A stretch of DNA of 6,837 nt from Actinomycetota bacterium (lineage in GTDB: Bacteria; Actinomycetota; Actinomycetes; S36-B12; UBA10799): contig JAUPKM010000106.1 in assembly GCA_030837445.1 (NCBI GenBank), positions 1 to 6,837 on the forward strand, given 5' to 3'. Made by a program: the position numbers and the translations under genes. Under the pieces are notes generated by a model. That model ran no database searches and was not told the origin of the DNA. It worked only from the letters and a program-made list of their open reading frames with translations. How positions within the stretch are numbered: the first letter of the stretch is position 1; each line of letters begins with the position of its first letter. Of the stretch, positions 1 through 6,046 are shown piece after piece.

Positions 1-869
1 CCCCCGCCCCCCGCACCCTCCCGCCCCTGACCCTCGCCCCCCACCCCAACCATCCCCAACCTCACCAAACATGGCGTGCAACCACTCTGACCTGCGGAAA
101 CACCCTCCGGAGCCCGATATGATCTCCCACGGTAGCCCCCGCCCTTCACCCTCACCCGGTGCGGGTGATCCCGTGGGACCAACTCCACGAAAGCGGTATC
201 CCCGCAGCCGGTGTGCCAGTCCCGGTGTCCCAGCCCCAGCGCCTCACCCAGCCACAGGCCTTCTCCAGGGGACCGCTCGGCCAACAGAGCCCACAAGAAC
301 CGGTCCCGCACCGAGCCCTGCCACTCCCGCACCACCGCTTCGCGCCGCCCCTGGCGCCGAGCCATATGCTCCAGCAGCGGCCTCTACGCAGCCCCGCGCC
401 GGGCCACCAACCGGGTCAGGTCACCGCCCAGCCCGACCCCGTTGAGCTGAGGGAAGTCGTAACACGGCATCACTGCCCTCAACCGCACCGCGATCGTCGA
501 CTCTGCGAACCGGGCCGGTCTCGGCTCGATCGACACCACCTCCGGGCCGTCCCCGGTCCGCCACCACGCCAGGAACCCACCCACATCGTCCAACCCCAAC
601 CGGTCCCAGGACAACCCGAACGCGGTCAGATACTGCCACCACAACGCCAGAGCCCGGGCCTAGGACTTCACCGTGTTGGGAGACACCGCCTGCACCCGCA
701 GGAACTCCCAATACGCCTCAGCCGGACCGACCGGCCGGTGATCAGCCCCCAACACCGTCCACGTCGGCTCGCCACCGGGCACCACCACCCGCTGAACCCG
801 ACAACCCGCACCACTCCGTGTCACGTCTCGTAACGTGCTGACCACAGATGCTGCGTCCGCAAGAGACAC
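1..869 (-). pseudogene. Tyrosine recombinase/phage-type integrase, broken by two amber codons
   Basis: An intact protein of this kind would cut and rejoin DNA to integrate or excise a mobile element. The frame starts at a GTG (869-867) after a G-rich stretch that could serve as ribosome-binding site. It stays in one frame to the window edge, interrupted only by TAG at 662-660 and TAG at 386-384. The N-terminal core-binding (SAM-like) part is clear: VSPNTVKS, stop, ARALALWWQYL, then LSWDRLGLDDVGGFLAWW and later RPLLEHMARRQGRR after the second stop. In relatives I recall, both stops fall on Tyr positions. The text then jumps from VVRE to WQGSVRDRFLWALLAE, so the usual linker of some tens of residues seems lost in frame. 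LGEALGLGHRDWHTGCGD and VELVPRDHPHRVRVKG are the first part of the catalytic domain. Similarity fades near base 100, so the later catalytic residues, including the Tyr nucleophile, are absent here. The plus-strand open frame at 159-833 is its shadow. The family is fairly sure; the inactivation is inferred. Confidence 0.82.
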
Positions 870-894
870 GCCGCCCCCCGCGGCTCACCCTTGA

Positions 895-909
895 CGTCCG
901 TCACGGACG
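895..909. repeat. Short perfect palindrome between the integrase and IS630 remnants
   Basis: CGTCCG at 895-900 pairs with CGGACG at 904-909 around a TCA loop. It overlaps the last codons and stop of the IS630 remnant and lies about 25 bases upstream of the integrase GTG. There is no T-run on either strand, so it is a weak candidate for a terminator. It could equally be an operator-like site or a chance result of high GC. Confidence 0.3.
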
Positions 910-1532
910 CCCTCCACCCGACCCCGGATAAGCCTGGATGTTGGTCTTCTCGTCGGCGGAGATCACGTCCTCGTCCTCGCCCAGCGGTTGACCGTCCCAG
1001 CTACGGGCGTACAGGTCCAGGATCCGGGTGGCCTTGGTCGCGAAGTCCGGGTCGCGCAGGAAGATCCAGGACTGGTGCTGCCAGGGTTTGATCGCGTCGG
1101 TGGCCAGGATCCGGCGGATGGTGGAGGCCGAGATCGTCGTGCAGAGGCCACGGTTGACGGCTTCGCCGGCCAGGTCCGGGCAACTCCACCGCGATAGGGG
1201 CACCCCGGTCTCGGCCGGCAGTTGGCAGGCCAGGGCTTTGACCTCGGCCACCTGAACCGGGCTGAAGCGGGCTGGTCGCCCCGAGCGTTGCCGGTCCTTC
1301 AGCCCGGCCAGTCCGTCGTCGGCGTAGCGGCCGCGCCAGGGACGCACGGTGTCGACCGTGAGGCCCCGCCGTCGGGCGATCTGGGCGTTGGAGTCACCGC
1401 GGGCCGCGTCCAGCACGATCCGGACCCGGATGAACTGCTGGTACGGGCTCTTGTGGGAGTACGCCAGCTTCGTGAGCCAGCGCCTCTCGGCGGGAGGTCA
1501 AGCTGATCTGACGGGCACGGGGGGGCAGGCAC
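901..1532 (-). pseudogene. IS630-family transposase, N-terminal half, frameshifted and truncated
   Basis: IS630-family proteins are DDE transposases that insert at TA. The main open part (from 1416) shows an N-terminal helix-turn-helix (SNAQIARRRGLTVDTVRPWR, about 1390-1330), a conserved second recognition block (SGRPARFSPVQVAEVKALAC), then SASTIRRILATDAIKPWQH and RDPDFATKATRILDLYARSW. It ends in VISADEKTNIQA, whose Asp (codon 954-952) is the first catalytic residue. After about base 931 the text becomes YPGSGGGRP and stops, so the second Asp and the Glu are gone. Upstream, ERRWLTKLAYSHKSPYQQ (from 1488) continues in the same frame, but the preceding residues RARQISLTSR lie in another frame. 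One extra C near 1490 explains this. The start is unclear; a GTG at 1532-1530 is possible but needs a further slip in the C-run that follows. This copy cannot make an active transposase. Confidence 0.85.
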
Positions 1533-1547
1533 GACGAACTCCCGTAA

Positions 1548-1567
1548 TTGATCTTGGCGTAGATCAA
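1548..1567. repeat. Hairpin at the outer side of the IS630 remnant
   Basis: TTGATC at 1548-1553 is perfectly complementary to GATCAA at 1562-1567 with an 8-base loop. It lies 16 bases upstream of the possible transposase GTG. Its position fits a subterminal repeat or the left end of the IS. The matching right end would be lost with the truncated half of the gene, so this cannot be tested inside the window. Confidence 0.4.
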
Positions 1568-1653
1568 CACAGAATGCCCGGACCGCCCCTGGTGATGCCC
1601 GTGGTCCCGCCGATCCCCTTCCGGCCCGTCCAGCAAGACAGAGGGCCCTGCCC

Positions 1654-1956
1654 ACGATCCCGGACTCGACCAAGACCTCCCTGGCCCAACGGCTGCGGGC
1701 CCACGCCAAGACCGCGTGACCTCAACTGGCCACGGTGCCGATGCGTTACCATGGCCAGTTCGCCTACATCGCCGGAGAGTTGACCGACGGTGAACGGCTG
1801 CCGCTCCTGCGGTTGCGGTACGGCGGATCCGCCCATCGGTGGGGAACGGCTCTCTACGTCGCGAGCACGAACAGCTATGAGGACCAGCTCTGGCTCACCG
1901 GGACCGTGGAAGACAGCTTCGATCTAGTCTGCGGCCTCCACGTGGCCAACGCCTAA
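1654..1956 (+). pseudogene. Small protein of unknown function, interrupted by TGA
   Basis: The readable part from a GTG at 1735 gives 73 residues: MRYHGQFAYIAGELTDGERL, then LLRLRYGGSAHRWGTALYVA and SYEDQLWLTGTVEDSFDLVC. The frame continues upstream of a TGA at 1717-1719 as TKTSLAQRLRAHAKTA, then stop, then PQLATVPMRYHG. I recall small actinobacterial proteins of unknown function, often next to insertion sequences, with a WPQLA-like phrase at this point, so TGA probably replaces TGG (Trp). No convincing start codon is visible in this frame above 1654. A frame-2 ATG at 1595 could have been the start if there was an early frameshift. The remnant may instead be expressed from the GTG at 1735, but no ribosome-binding site supports that. 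The function is unknown; no catalytic motif is visible. Confidence 0.6.
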
Positions 1957-2047
1957 TCACCAACCGCACGCCAACACCCGATCCGTCAACCCCCGAAGAA
2001 CCTACGGGCAAGACCACTAAGGTGACCGCACCATCACCCATCATGTT

Positions 2048-4885
2048 GTGGTCTCGGTGTTTGTTGAGAGAATCAGAATCGGCATGTATAACTCGAATGG
2101 AGGCGGTGACGTTCCGTTGGCACAGGTGAGATTTCAGCTGCTCGGTCCAGTGACGGCGATCTGCGATGGGCAGCCAGTCAACATTGGTGGCCCGACCGCG
2201 AGGGCAGTCCTCGCCGTCCTCCTACTTCGGGGACGAGCCGGAGGGACAATTGAAGATCTTGTGGAATCCGTCTGGGGAAAAGGTGGCGCCAGCCGAGAGA
2301 GCGTCTACCACTATGTAAGCGGCCTACGGGCCATACTAAAGACAGTTGACTCCAGTGTGAGGCTAGAACTGCGACGGCCTGGTTACCGATTGGTCGTCGA
2401 TGACGACAGCGTCGACTGGCGACGTTTCAAGCGCCTGGTAGCCGATGCTCGTCGGGCACGAGACGTCGGCTCGCTTCCTCAAGCGTCGGCGCTGCTGCGC
2501 AGCGGGTGCGCATCGTGGTCAGGACGTGCGCTTTCTGACATCGGTGATCGCCTCAGCGCTGCTCGTAGCGAACTGGAGGGCGCCTACCTCGGCGCTACCG
2601 AGGAACTGGCCGCCATCGAAGCGTGCTGTGGATTACCAGAACGGGTTGTTGAAGTCCTCGGCGAGACGAGCGCGTCGCATCCAGGGCGTGAACGCATGGC
2701 GGTGCTCCTCATTGAAGCGCTCACCAAGCTCGGGCAGCGTGACGAGGTCGATAGTGTGTACCGCCGGACTTACCAGCACCTGGCTGAGCGCGGGTTGCGC
2801 CCCAGTACTGCGCTCGCCTCGGTTCACCGCGCCGCTCTGCACGCGGACCAGACACCAATGCTTCGACCGGAACCCACTCGATCAGGCGCATTCACCAGTG
2901 ACCTACCGTTGCCAGAGGCGATCTTCGCAGGACGTGCCGCGGAACTTGACCAGACCATCACCACATTACGGTCTGCTCCCTCGTCAACAGCGACCGTCTG
3001 CGCCATCAGCGGCATGGCCGGCACTGGCAAGACCGCCCTCGCCATCCACGCGGCGCGACAACTGGCCACCGATTACCCAGACGGATGTCTCTTCGTCAAC
3101 CTGCATGGACACAGCACCATGCCACCCGAAAGTCCAGACCAAGTGCTGGACCGGCTGCTGCGCCGGCTCGGCGTGGCTGGCGAACAGATCCCGGTCCACC
3201 TCGACGACCGAACCGCGCTTTTTCAGCAGCGGCTCGACGGCCGGCGGGTACTCGTCCTGCTGGATAATGCCGTCGATGTGGCTCAGATCCGCCCAATACT
3301 GCCACGCGTGTCTGGATGCGCGGCACTGATCACAAGCCGTACCCTTCTCGCCGCCCTCGACGAGGCGCAGCTACTGCCGCTTGACCTGCTGCCGACCAGT
3401 GACGGCGTCACGCTATTCCGCGCGATCGTGGGACCGCGGCTGGGATTCGATCCGAAGAGCGCGAGCGCTCTCGAGCGCATCGTCATCCACTGCGGACGGC
3501 TGCCACTGGCCATCCGCATTGCCGCGGCCCGGCATCGAAGCGATCCTGTCGGCACCATCACCGACTTATGCGCCCGCCTAGATGATGAGCACAGTAGGCT
3601 ATCCGAACTCGACGACGGTGATCGTAGCGTCGCAGCCTCGCTGGCCGTTTCCCACGCTCACCTCCCGCCCGAGGAACAGCGCATGTTTGCCCTCCTCGGA
3701 GTCCATCCCGACGCCCAGATCACCACACACGTCGCGACCGCGCTGGCCGAGGTGCCGTTCCCACGGGCCAGGAAGCTGCTCGACGGTCTCGTCAATCGAC
3801 ATCTCCTCACCCGATCGGCACCTGGGCGGTACCAGTTCCACGATCTGGTTGCCCTCTTCGCTCGCGAGACCTGCTGGGCGTCATTGACCCCGCTGGAGGC
3901 ATCCCAAGCCTTGCAGCGTTTGCTGGACTACTTTCTCCATGTCGCCGAGCAGGCCGATGCGACAATTACGCCGCAGCGACATCGGATACCGCTCGCTATC
4001 GAACGGCAGCCGTCTGCCGCACCTGACGTACGGCAGACCCAGACCGCCATCCGGTGGTTGGAGACAGAAGAACGCGTGCTGACCGGCGTCTGTCAGACCG
4101 CAGCCGACCAGCATCTCGATGTCCAGTGCTGGCAACTGGCCTATACCCTGCGCGGATACTTTTTCCTCACCAAACGATGGGACCCATGGCTTCGTACCCA
4201 TGAAGTTGCACTCGCAGCGTGTCGACGTCTGGGCGATCGATACGCCGAAGCCCAGACACTGAACAACCTCGGTCTCGCCGCTATCGAGCAAGGCAACATC
4301 GAGGTGGCCGCCCGACACTACAGGGAAGCCCTAACGCTGTTTTGCCAGGTTGGCGACGAACACGGTGAGCACACCGCTCGCGCCAACCTGGCATGGATCG
4401 ACTTCGCCGAGCGCCGCTTCGACGAGTTCCTACGCGAACTGCGACGCTGCTACTTGTTCTATAGCCAAGCCGGATCGACGCGAAACGCCGCGATCACCCT
4501 TCGGGGTATCGCACTCGGTGAGACCGAAGCCGGCGAATACCCCCAGGCAGTCCAGCATCTGCGACAGGTGCAGGAAGTCTTCCGACAGCTCGGCTCAGAC
4601 CTCGACCGAGCCATGACCGCAAACGCCCTTGGCGAGGCATATGCGAAATCTGGGGAGCATACTGCTGCCGTTAGCTGTCACCAGGAGGCAGCTGGGATCA
4701 GCCAAGGATGTGGTAGTACCTTCGAACACGCACGGGCGCACCACCGGCTTGGAGACCTTGCCGCGGTAACCGGAGATCCCGACGAAGCACACAGCAACTG
4801 GAAACAAGCACTTGTCGGGTACGACGAACTCCGTGTACCACAGGCAAGAGAAATACGTATCCGGCTTGCTGGATTCGGCCTTTAA
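2048..4885 (+). CDS. SARP/AfsR-like transcriptional regulator (winged helix-BTAD-NB-ARC-TPR)
   Basis: This is a cytoplasmic STAND-type regulator: a DNA-binding activator head, an ATP-driven switch and a protein-binding tail. Residues about 28-118 form the OmpR-like winged helix (RFQLLGPV to RRPGYRLVV). Residues 123-265 are the BTAD helical domain. NB-ARC spans about 290-605: Walker A GMAGTGKT (322-329), Walker B VLVLLDNA with Asp406, the sensor-like ITSR (428-431), GRLPLAI (483-489) and an MHD-like FHDL (597-600). From about 695 to 935 there are roughly five TPR-like repeats, such as AEAQTLNNLGLAAIEQGN and AMTANALGEAYAKSGE. The length resembles AfsR (about 990 residues), and all the key nucleotide-binding motifs are present. 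The longest frame starts at GTG 2048, but a promoter overlaps its beginning. TTG 2117 (922 residues) or GTG 2126 (919 residues, starting VRFQLLGPV as relatives do) is more likely. GGAGG at 2099-2103 is 13 bases from the TTG. Leu196, Leu307 and Leu507 are encoded by TTA. It is the only undamaged gene here. The target genes and inducing signal are unknown. Confidence 0.93.
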   Translation: MVSVFVERIRIGMYNSNGGGDVPLAQVRFQLLGPVTAICDGQPVNIGGPTARAVLAVLLLRGRAGGTIEDLVESVWGKGGASRESVYHYVSGLRAILKTVDSSVRLELRRPGYRLVVDDDSVDWRRFKRLVADARRARDVGSLPQASALLRSGCASWSGRALSDIGDRLSAARSELEGAYLGATEELAAIEACCGLPERVVEVLGETSASHPGRERMAVLLIEALTKLGQRDEVDSVYRRTYQHLAERGLRPSTALASVHRAALHADQTPMLRPEPTRSGAFTSDLPLPEAIFAGRAAELDQTITTLRSAPSSTATVCAISGMAGTGKTALAIHAARQLATDYPDGCLFVNLHGHSTMPPESPDQVLDRLLRRLGVAGEQIPVHLDDRTALFQQRLDGRRVLVLLDNAVDVAQIRPILPRVSGCAALITSRTLLAALDEAQLLPLDLLPTSDGVTLFRAIVGPRLGFDPKSASALERIVIHCGRLPLAIRIAAARHRSDPVGTITDLCARLDDEHSRLSELDDGDRSVAASLAVSHAHLPPEEQRMFALLGVHPDAQITTHVATALAEVPFPRARKLLDGLVNRHLLTRSAPGRYQFHDLVALFARETCWASLTPLEASQALQRLLDYFLHVAEQADATITPQRHRIPLAIERQPSAAPDVRQTQTAIRWLETEERVLTGVCQTAADQHLDVQCWQLAYTLRGYFFLTKRWDPWLRTHEVALAACRRLGDRYAEAQTLNNLGLAAIEQGNIEVAARHYREALTLFCQVGDEHGEHTARANLAWIDFAERRFDEFLRELRRCYLFYSQAGSTRNAAITLRGIALGETEAGEYPQAVQHLRQVQEVFRQLGSDLDRAMTANALGEAYAKSGEHTAAVSCHQEAAGISQGCGSTFEHARAHHRLGDLAAVTGDPDEAHSNWKQALVGYDELRVPQAREIRIRLAGFGL
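2064..2092 (+). promoter_or_regulatory. Sigma-70-type promoter for the SARP/NB-ARC regulator
   Basis: TTGAGA (2064-2069) and TATAAC (2087-2092) each match the -35 and -10 consensus at five of six bases and are separated by exactly 17 bases. This would start transcription around 2099. It lies inside the first codons of the longest reading frame, which implies that translation starts further down. It was found by eye and has not been tested. Confidence 0.6.
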
Positions 4886-5167
4886 AAACCGTAGAGTTCC
4901 CATTCGTCGTCCACAGTAATGCTGGCAGCCCGTACCTGCAGCCAGCGCCCAACAGCACCTCGGCTGACCCAGCCCTGTATGCAATGTTGTCGTCAACAGT
5001 GGATCGGGCAGTGTCATGGTGATGGTATACTGAAGCCGGTCGTGCGGCACGACCGGAAGTCGCGTCGCACGAGATGCCATCGCCCGCCGTTGCAGGAAAC
5101 TATATACGGCTCCCACAATGGTGAAAGCCAAGCTGACAGCATCCGCGTCAATGCTGAAAATGCTCAT
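4882..5167 (-). pseudogene. Small one-pass membrane protein convergent to the regulator, single-base frameshift
   Basis: ATG at 5167-5165 follows AGGAGG (5181-5176) with an 8-base spacer, an excellent ribosome-binding site. The first frame reads MSIFSIDADAVSLAFTIVGA, then VYSFLQRR, VVPHDRLQYTITMTLPDPLL and TTTLHTG. After that the sensible text is one frame over: WVSRGAVGRWLQVRAASITV and DDEWELYGF, then TAA at 4884-4882. One extra G in the GGG near 4975-4970 joins the two; without it the protein would be 94 residues. Residues 10-25 are hydrophobic and followed by RR, as in an N-terminal anchor with the rest in the cytoplasm. The stop overlaps the regulator's stop by two bases (TTTAAA). Staying in the first frame would give a long antisense tail into the regulator gene to 4595, which looks meaningless. 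I do not recognise the family. The gene may be broken, programmed to frameshift, or intact with a sequencing error. Confidence 0.6.
5036..5056. repeat. Perfect 10+1+10 palindrome inside the small membrane-protein gene
   Basis: CCGGTCGTGC (5036-5045) and GCACGACCGG (5047-5056) flank a single central G. On the minus strand it encodes PVVPHDR of the small protein. The near-zero spacer makes it a poor RNA hairpin but a plausible binding site for a dimeric protein. No owner can be named, and chance in coding sequence is possible. Confidence 0.45.
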
Positions 5168-5175
5168 TTCCGTGC

Positions 5176-5181
5176 CCTCCT
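5176..5181 (-). promoter_or_regulatory. Strong ribosome-binding site fixing the start of the small membrane protein
   Basis: AGGAGG on the minus strand lies 8 bases before the ATG at 5167. The frame is open upstream to 5308, but no comparable site supports an earlier start, so 5167 is preferred. Confidence 0.65.
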
Positions 5182-5304
5182 CGATCAAGCTGGCCCAGAG
5201 TCCTCCGGGTGCACCTCCAAGGATCGTTCCGAGTTCTGCGAAGTTTCTTGAAGGAATCCTGAAGATCATCTTTTGTTGAATTCGGTGCTGAGCTTCCCGG
5301 CTTT

Positions 5305-5596
5305 TCAAAATCGGGGGTGTAGTTGGGGTCTGAAGCCGTCGGTCTCGAGTAGGGATCTGGTGATGTAGTTGGTGAGGTTGTGGAGCCCAAGAGGGAGCTG
5401 TGTAGGTGTTCGAGTCGGCCGTTGAGGGCCTCGGTCGGGTTGTTGCTGGTGTGGGGACGTAGGCCAGGGTGTCGGTGATTCGCTTCTTGAGGGTCTGCGC
5501 GAGCTTGCGTGGTTCGGTCGGGGCTGGGGGAACGTTCTGCCTGACGGTGTCGATGATGGTTTGCGTCTGCTTGCGTCCGCAGGTCGTGTCGCAATG
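5305..5596 (-). pseudogene. ISL3-family transposase, C-terminal remnant in three frames
   Basis: ISL3 enzymes are DDE transposases. The remnant reads RKQTQTIIDTVRQNV and LAQTLKKRITDTLAY in the first frame (5575-5459). It then gives TSNNPTEALNGRLEH in a second frame, and NLTNYITRSLLETDGFRPQL, HPRF, TGA (5307-5305) in a third. NPTEALNGRLEH holds the last catalytic Glu and is the family's signature near the C-terminus. The first break (near 5458) looks like a deletion of several bases between LAY and the TSNNPTEA block. The second (near 5380-5386) is a missing T, since GGC TTC CAC AAC CTC would restore the frame. The frame is closed by a TGA at 5599-5597, so everything before the last 90 or so residues is missing. 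No terminal repeat could be assigned. Confidence 0.8.
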
Positions 5597-5731
5597 TCAC
5601 GTAGCCTAAAAGGATCAAGGTTTTGAGCTGCAGTTACGCGTGGCTTGGCGTGGTGGGGCTAGCGGGGCCATCGGTGTGGAAGCCGGGTCTGGATCACGAC
5701 GTGGCGATTCTGAGTCCGGGAGGTGAGGTGG

Positions 5732-5786
5732 GCGAGCATCGGTGTGTCTAGTAACGCCCCGTTTCGAGGATTTCACCGATGCTCGC
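5732..5786. repeat. 13-bp perfect inverted repeat covering the start codon of the IS701/IS4-like gene
   Basis: GCGAGCATCGGTG (5732-5744) is the exact reverse complement of CACCGATGCTCGC (5774-5786), with a 29-base loop. The right arm contains the ATG at 5779 and the loop holds the GAGGA ribosome-binding site (5766-5770). In a transcript entering from upstream this would fold and hide the start codon. IS10 and IS50 are known to use such hairpins to block translation from read-through RNA. Assigning that role here is inference. Confidence 0.6.
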
Positions 5787-6046
5787 TGGCAGCACGTTAC
5801 TGGTCTTGCTGCTGGCTGTCGCCCAGGCGGTGCGTTAGCCGTTTCACGGCGCCGTCGTTCGAGGTACTCACGCAGCTGCTCGCTGGGATGGTCGTCTCCC
5901 GAGGGCCTCGGACAGTGACCGGTATGCTCACTGGCACCGGGTTGTCCCAGCTCTGGTCGCATCACCGGGCGCACTGGTTCTTCTCCCGCACGGCGTGGGA
6001 TCCCCGCAGCAGGGCTGTTCTGAGGTCACTGTGTGTGGTCAACTCG
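5779..6046 (+). pseudogene. IS701/IS4-like (DDE superfamily endonuclease) transposase, N-terminal remnant
   Basis: ATG at 5779 follows GAGGA with an 8-base spacer and opens MLAGSTLLVLLLAVAQAVR, then hits TAG at 5836. Removing one T there joins it to the next frame: SRFTAPSFEVLTQLLAGMVV, SRGPRTVTGMLTGTGLSQLW and SHHRAHWFFSRTAWDP. The FTAPSFEV and RAHWFFSRTAWDP blocks are typical of the N-terminal region of actinobacterial DDE transposases of the IS701/IS4 type. After WDP (about 6003) similarity weakens, with another likely slip within VVNSSQGD before the stop at 6059-6061. The catalytic DDE core is absent because the ISAs1 element begins here. The exact IS family is uncertain. Confidence 0.7.

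Noticed and set aside
159..833. Long plus-strand open frame rich in Pro, Arg and His
   Set aside because: It is the antisense shadow of the integrase pseudogene in GC-rich DNA, with low-complexity composition and no motif.
1222..1783. Plus-strand open frames opposite and beyond the IS630 remnant
   Set aside because: Their translations are low-complexity, while the opposite strand or another frame gives recognisable proteins.
2044..2066. Possible SARP heptamer direct repeats (TGTTGTG, TGTTTGTTG) before the -35 box
   Set aside because: The copies are imperfect and their spacing does not fit the usual 11- or 22-base period, so autoregulation cannot be claimed.
2106..2129. Tiny leader frame GTG to TGA overlapping the GTG at 2126
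   Set aside because: Its GTG is only two bases from GGAGG, too close for initiation, and seven codons give no coding signal.
4595..4881. Antisense extension of the small gene's first frame into the regulator
   Set aside because: The frame is open only by chance after the extra G. The sensible C-terminus with a stop at 4884-4882 lies in the next frame.
5615..5974. Minus-strand 119-codon frame
   Set aside because: It is antisense to the IS701/IS4-like transposase remnant and has biased Pro/Arg composition.
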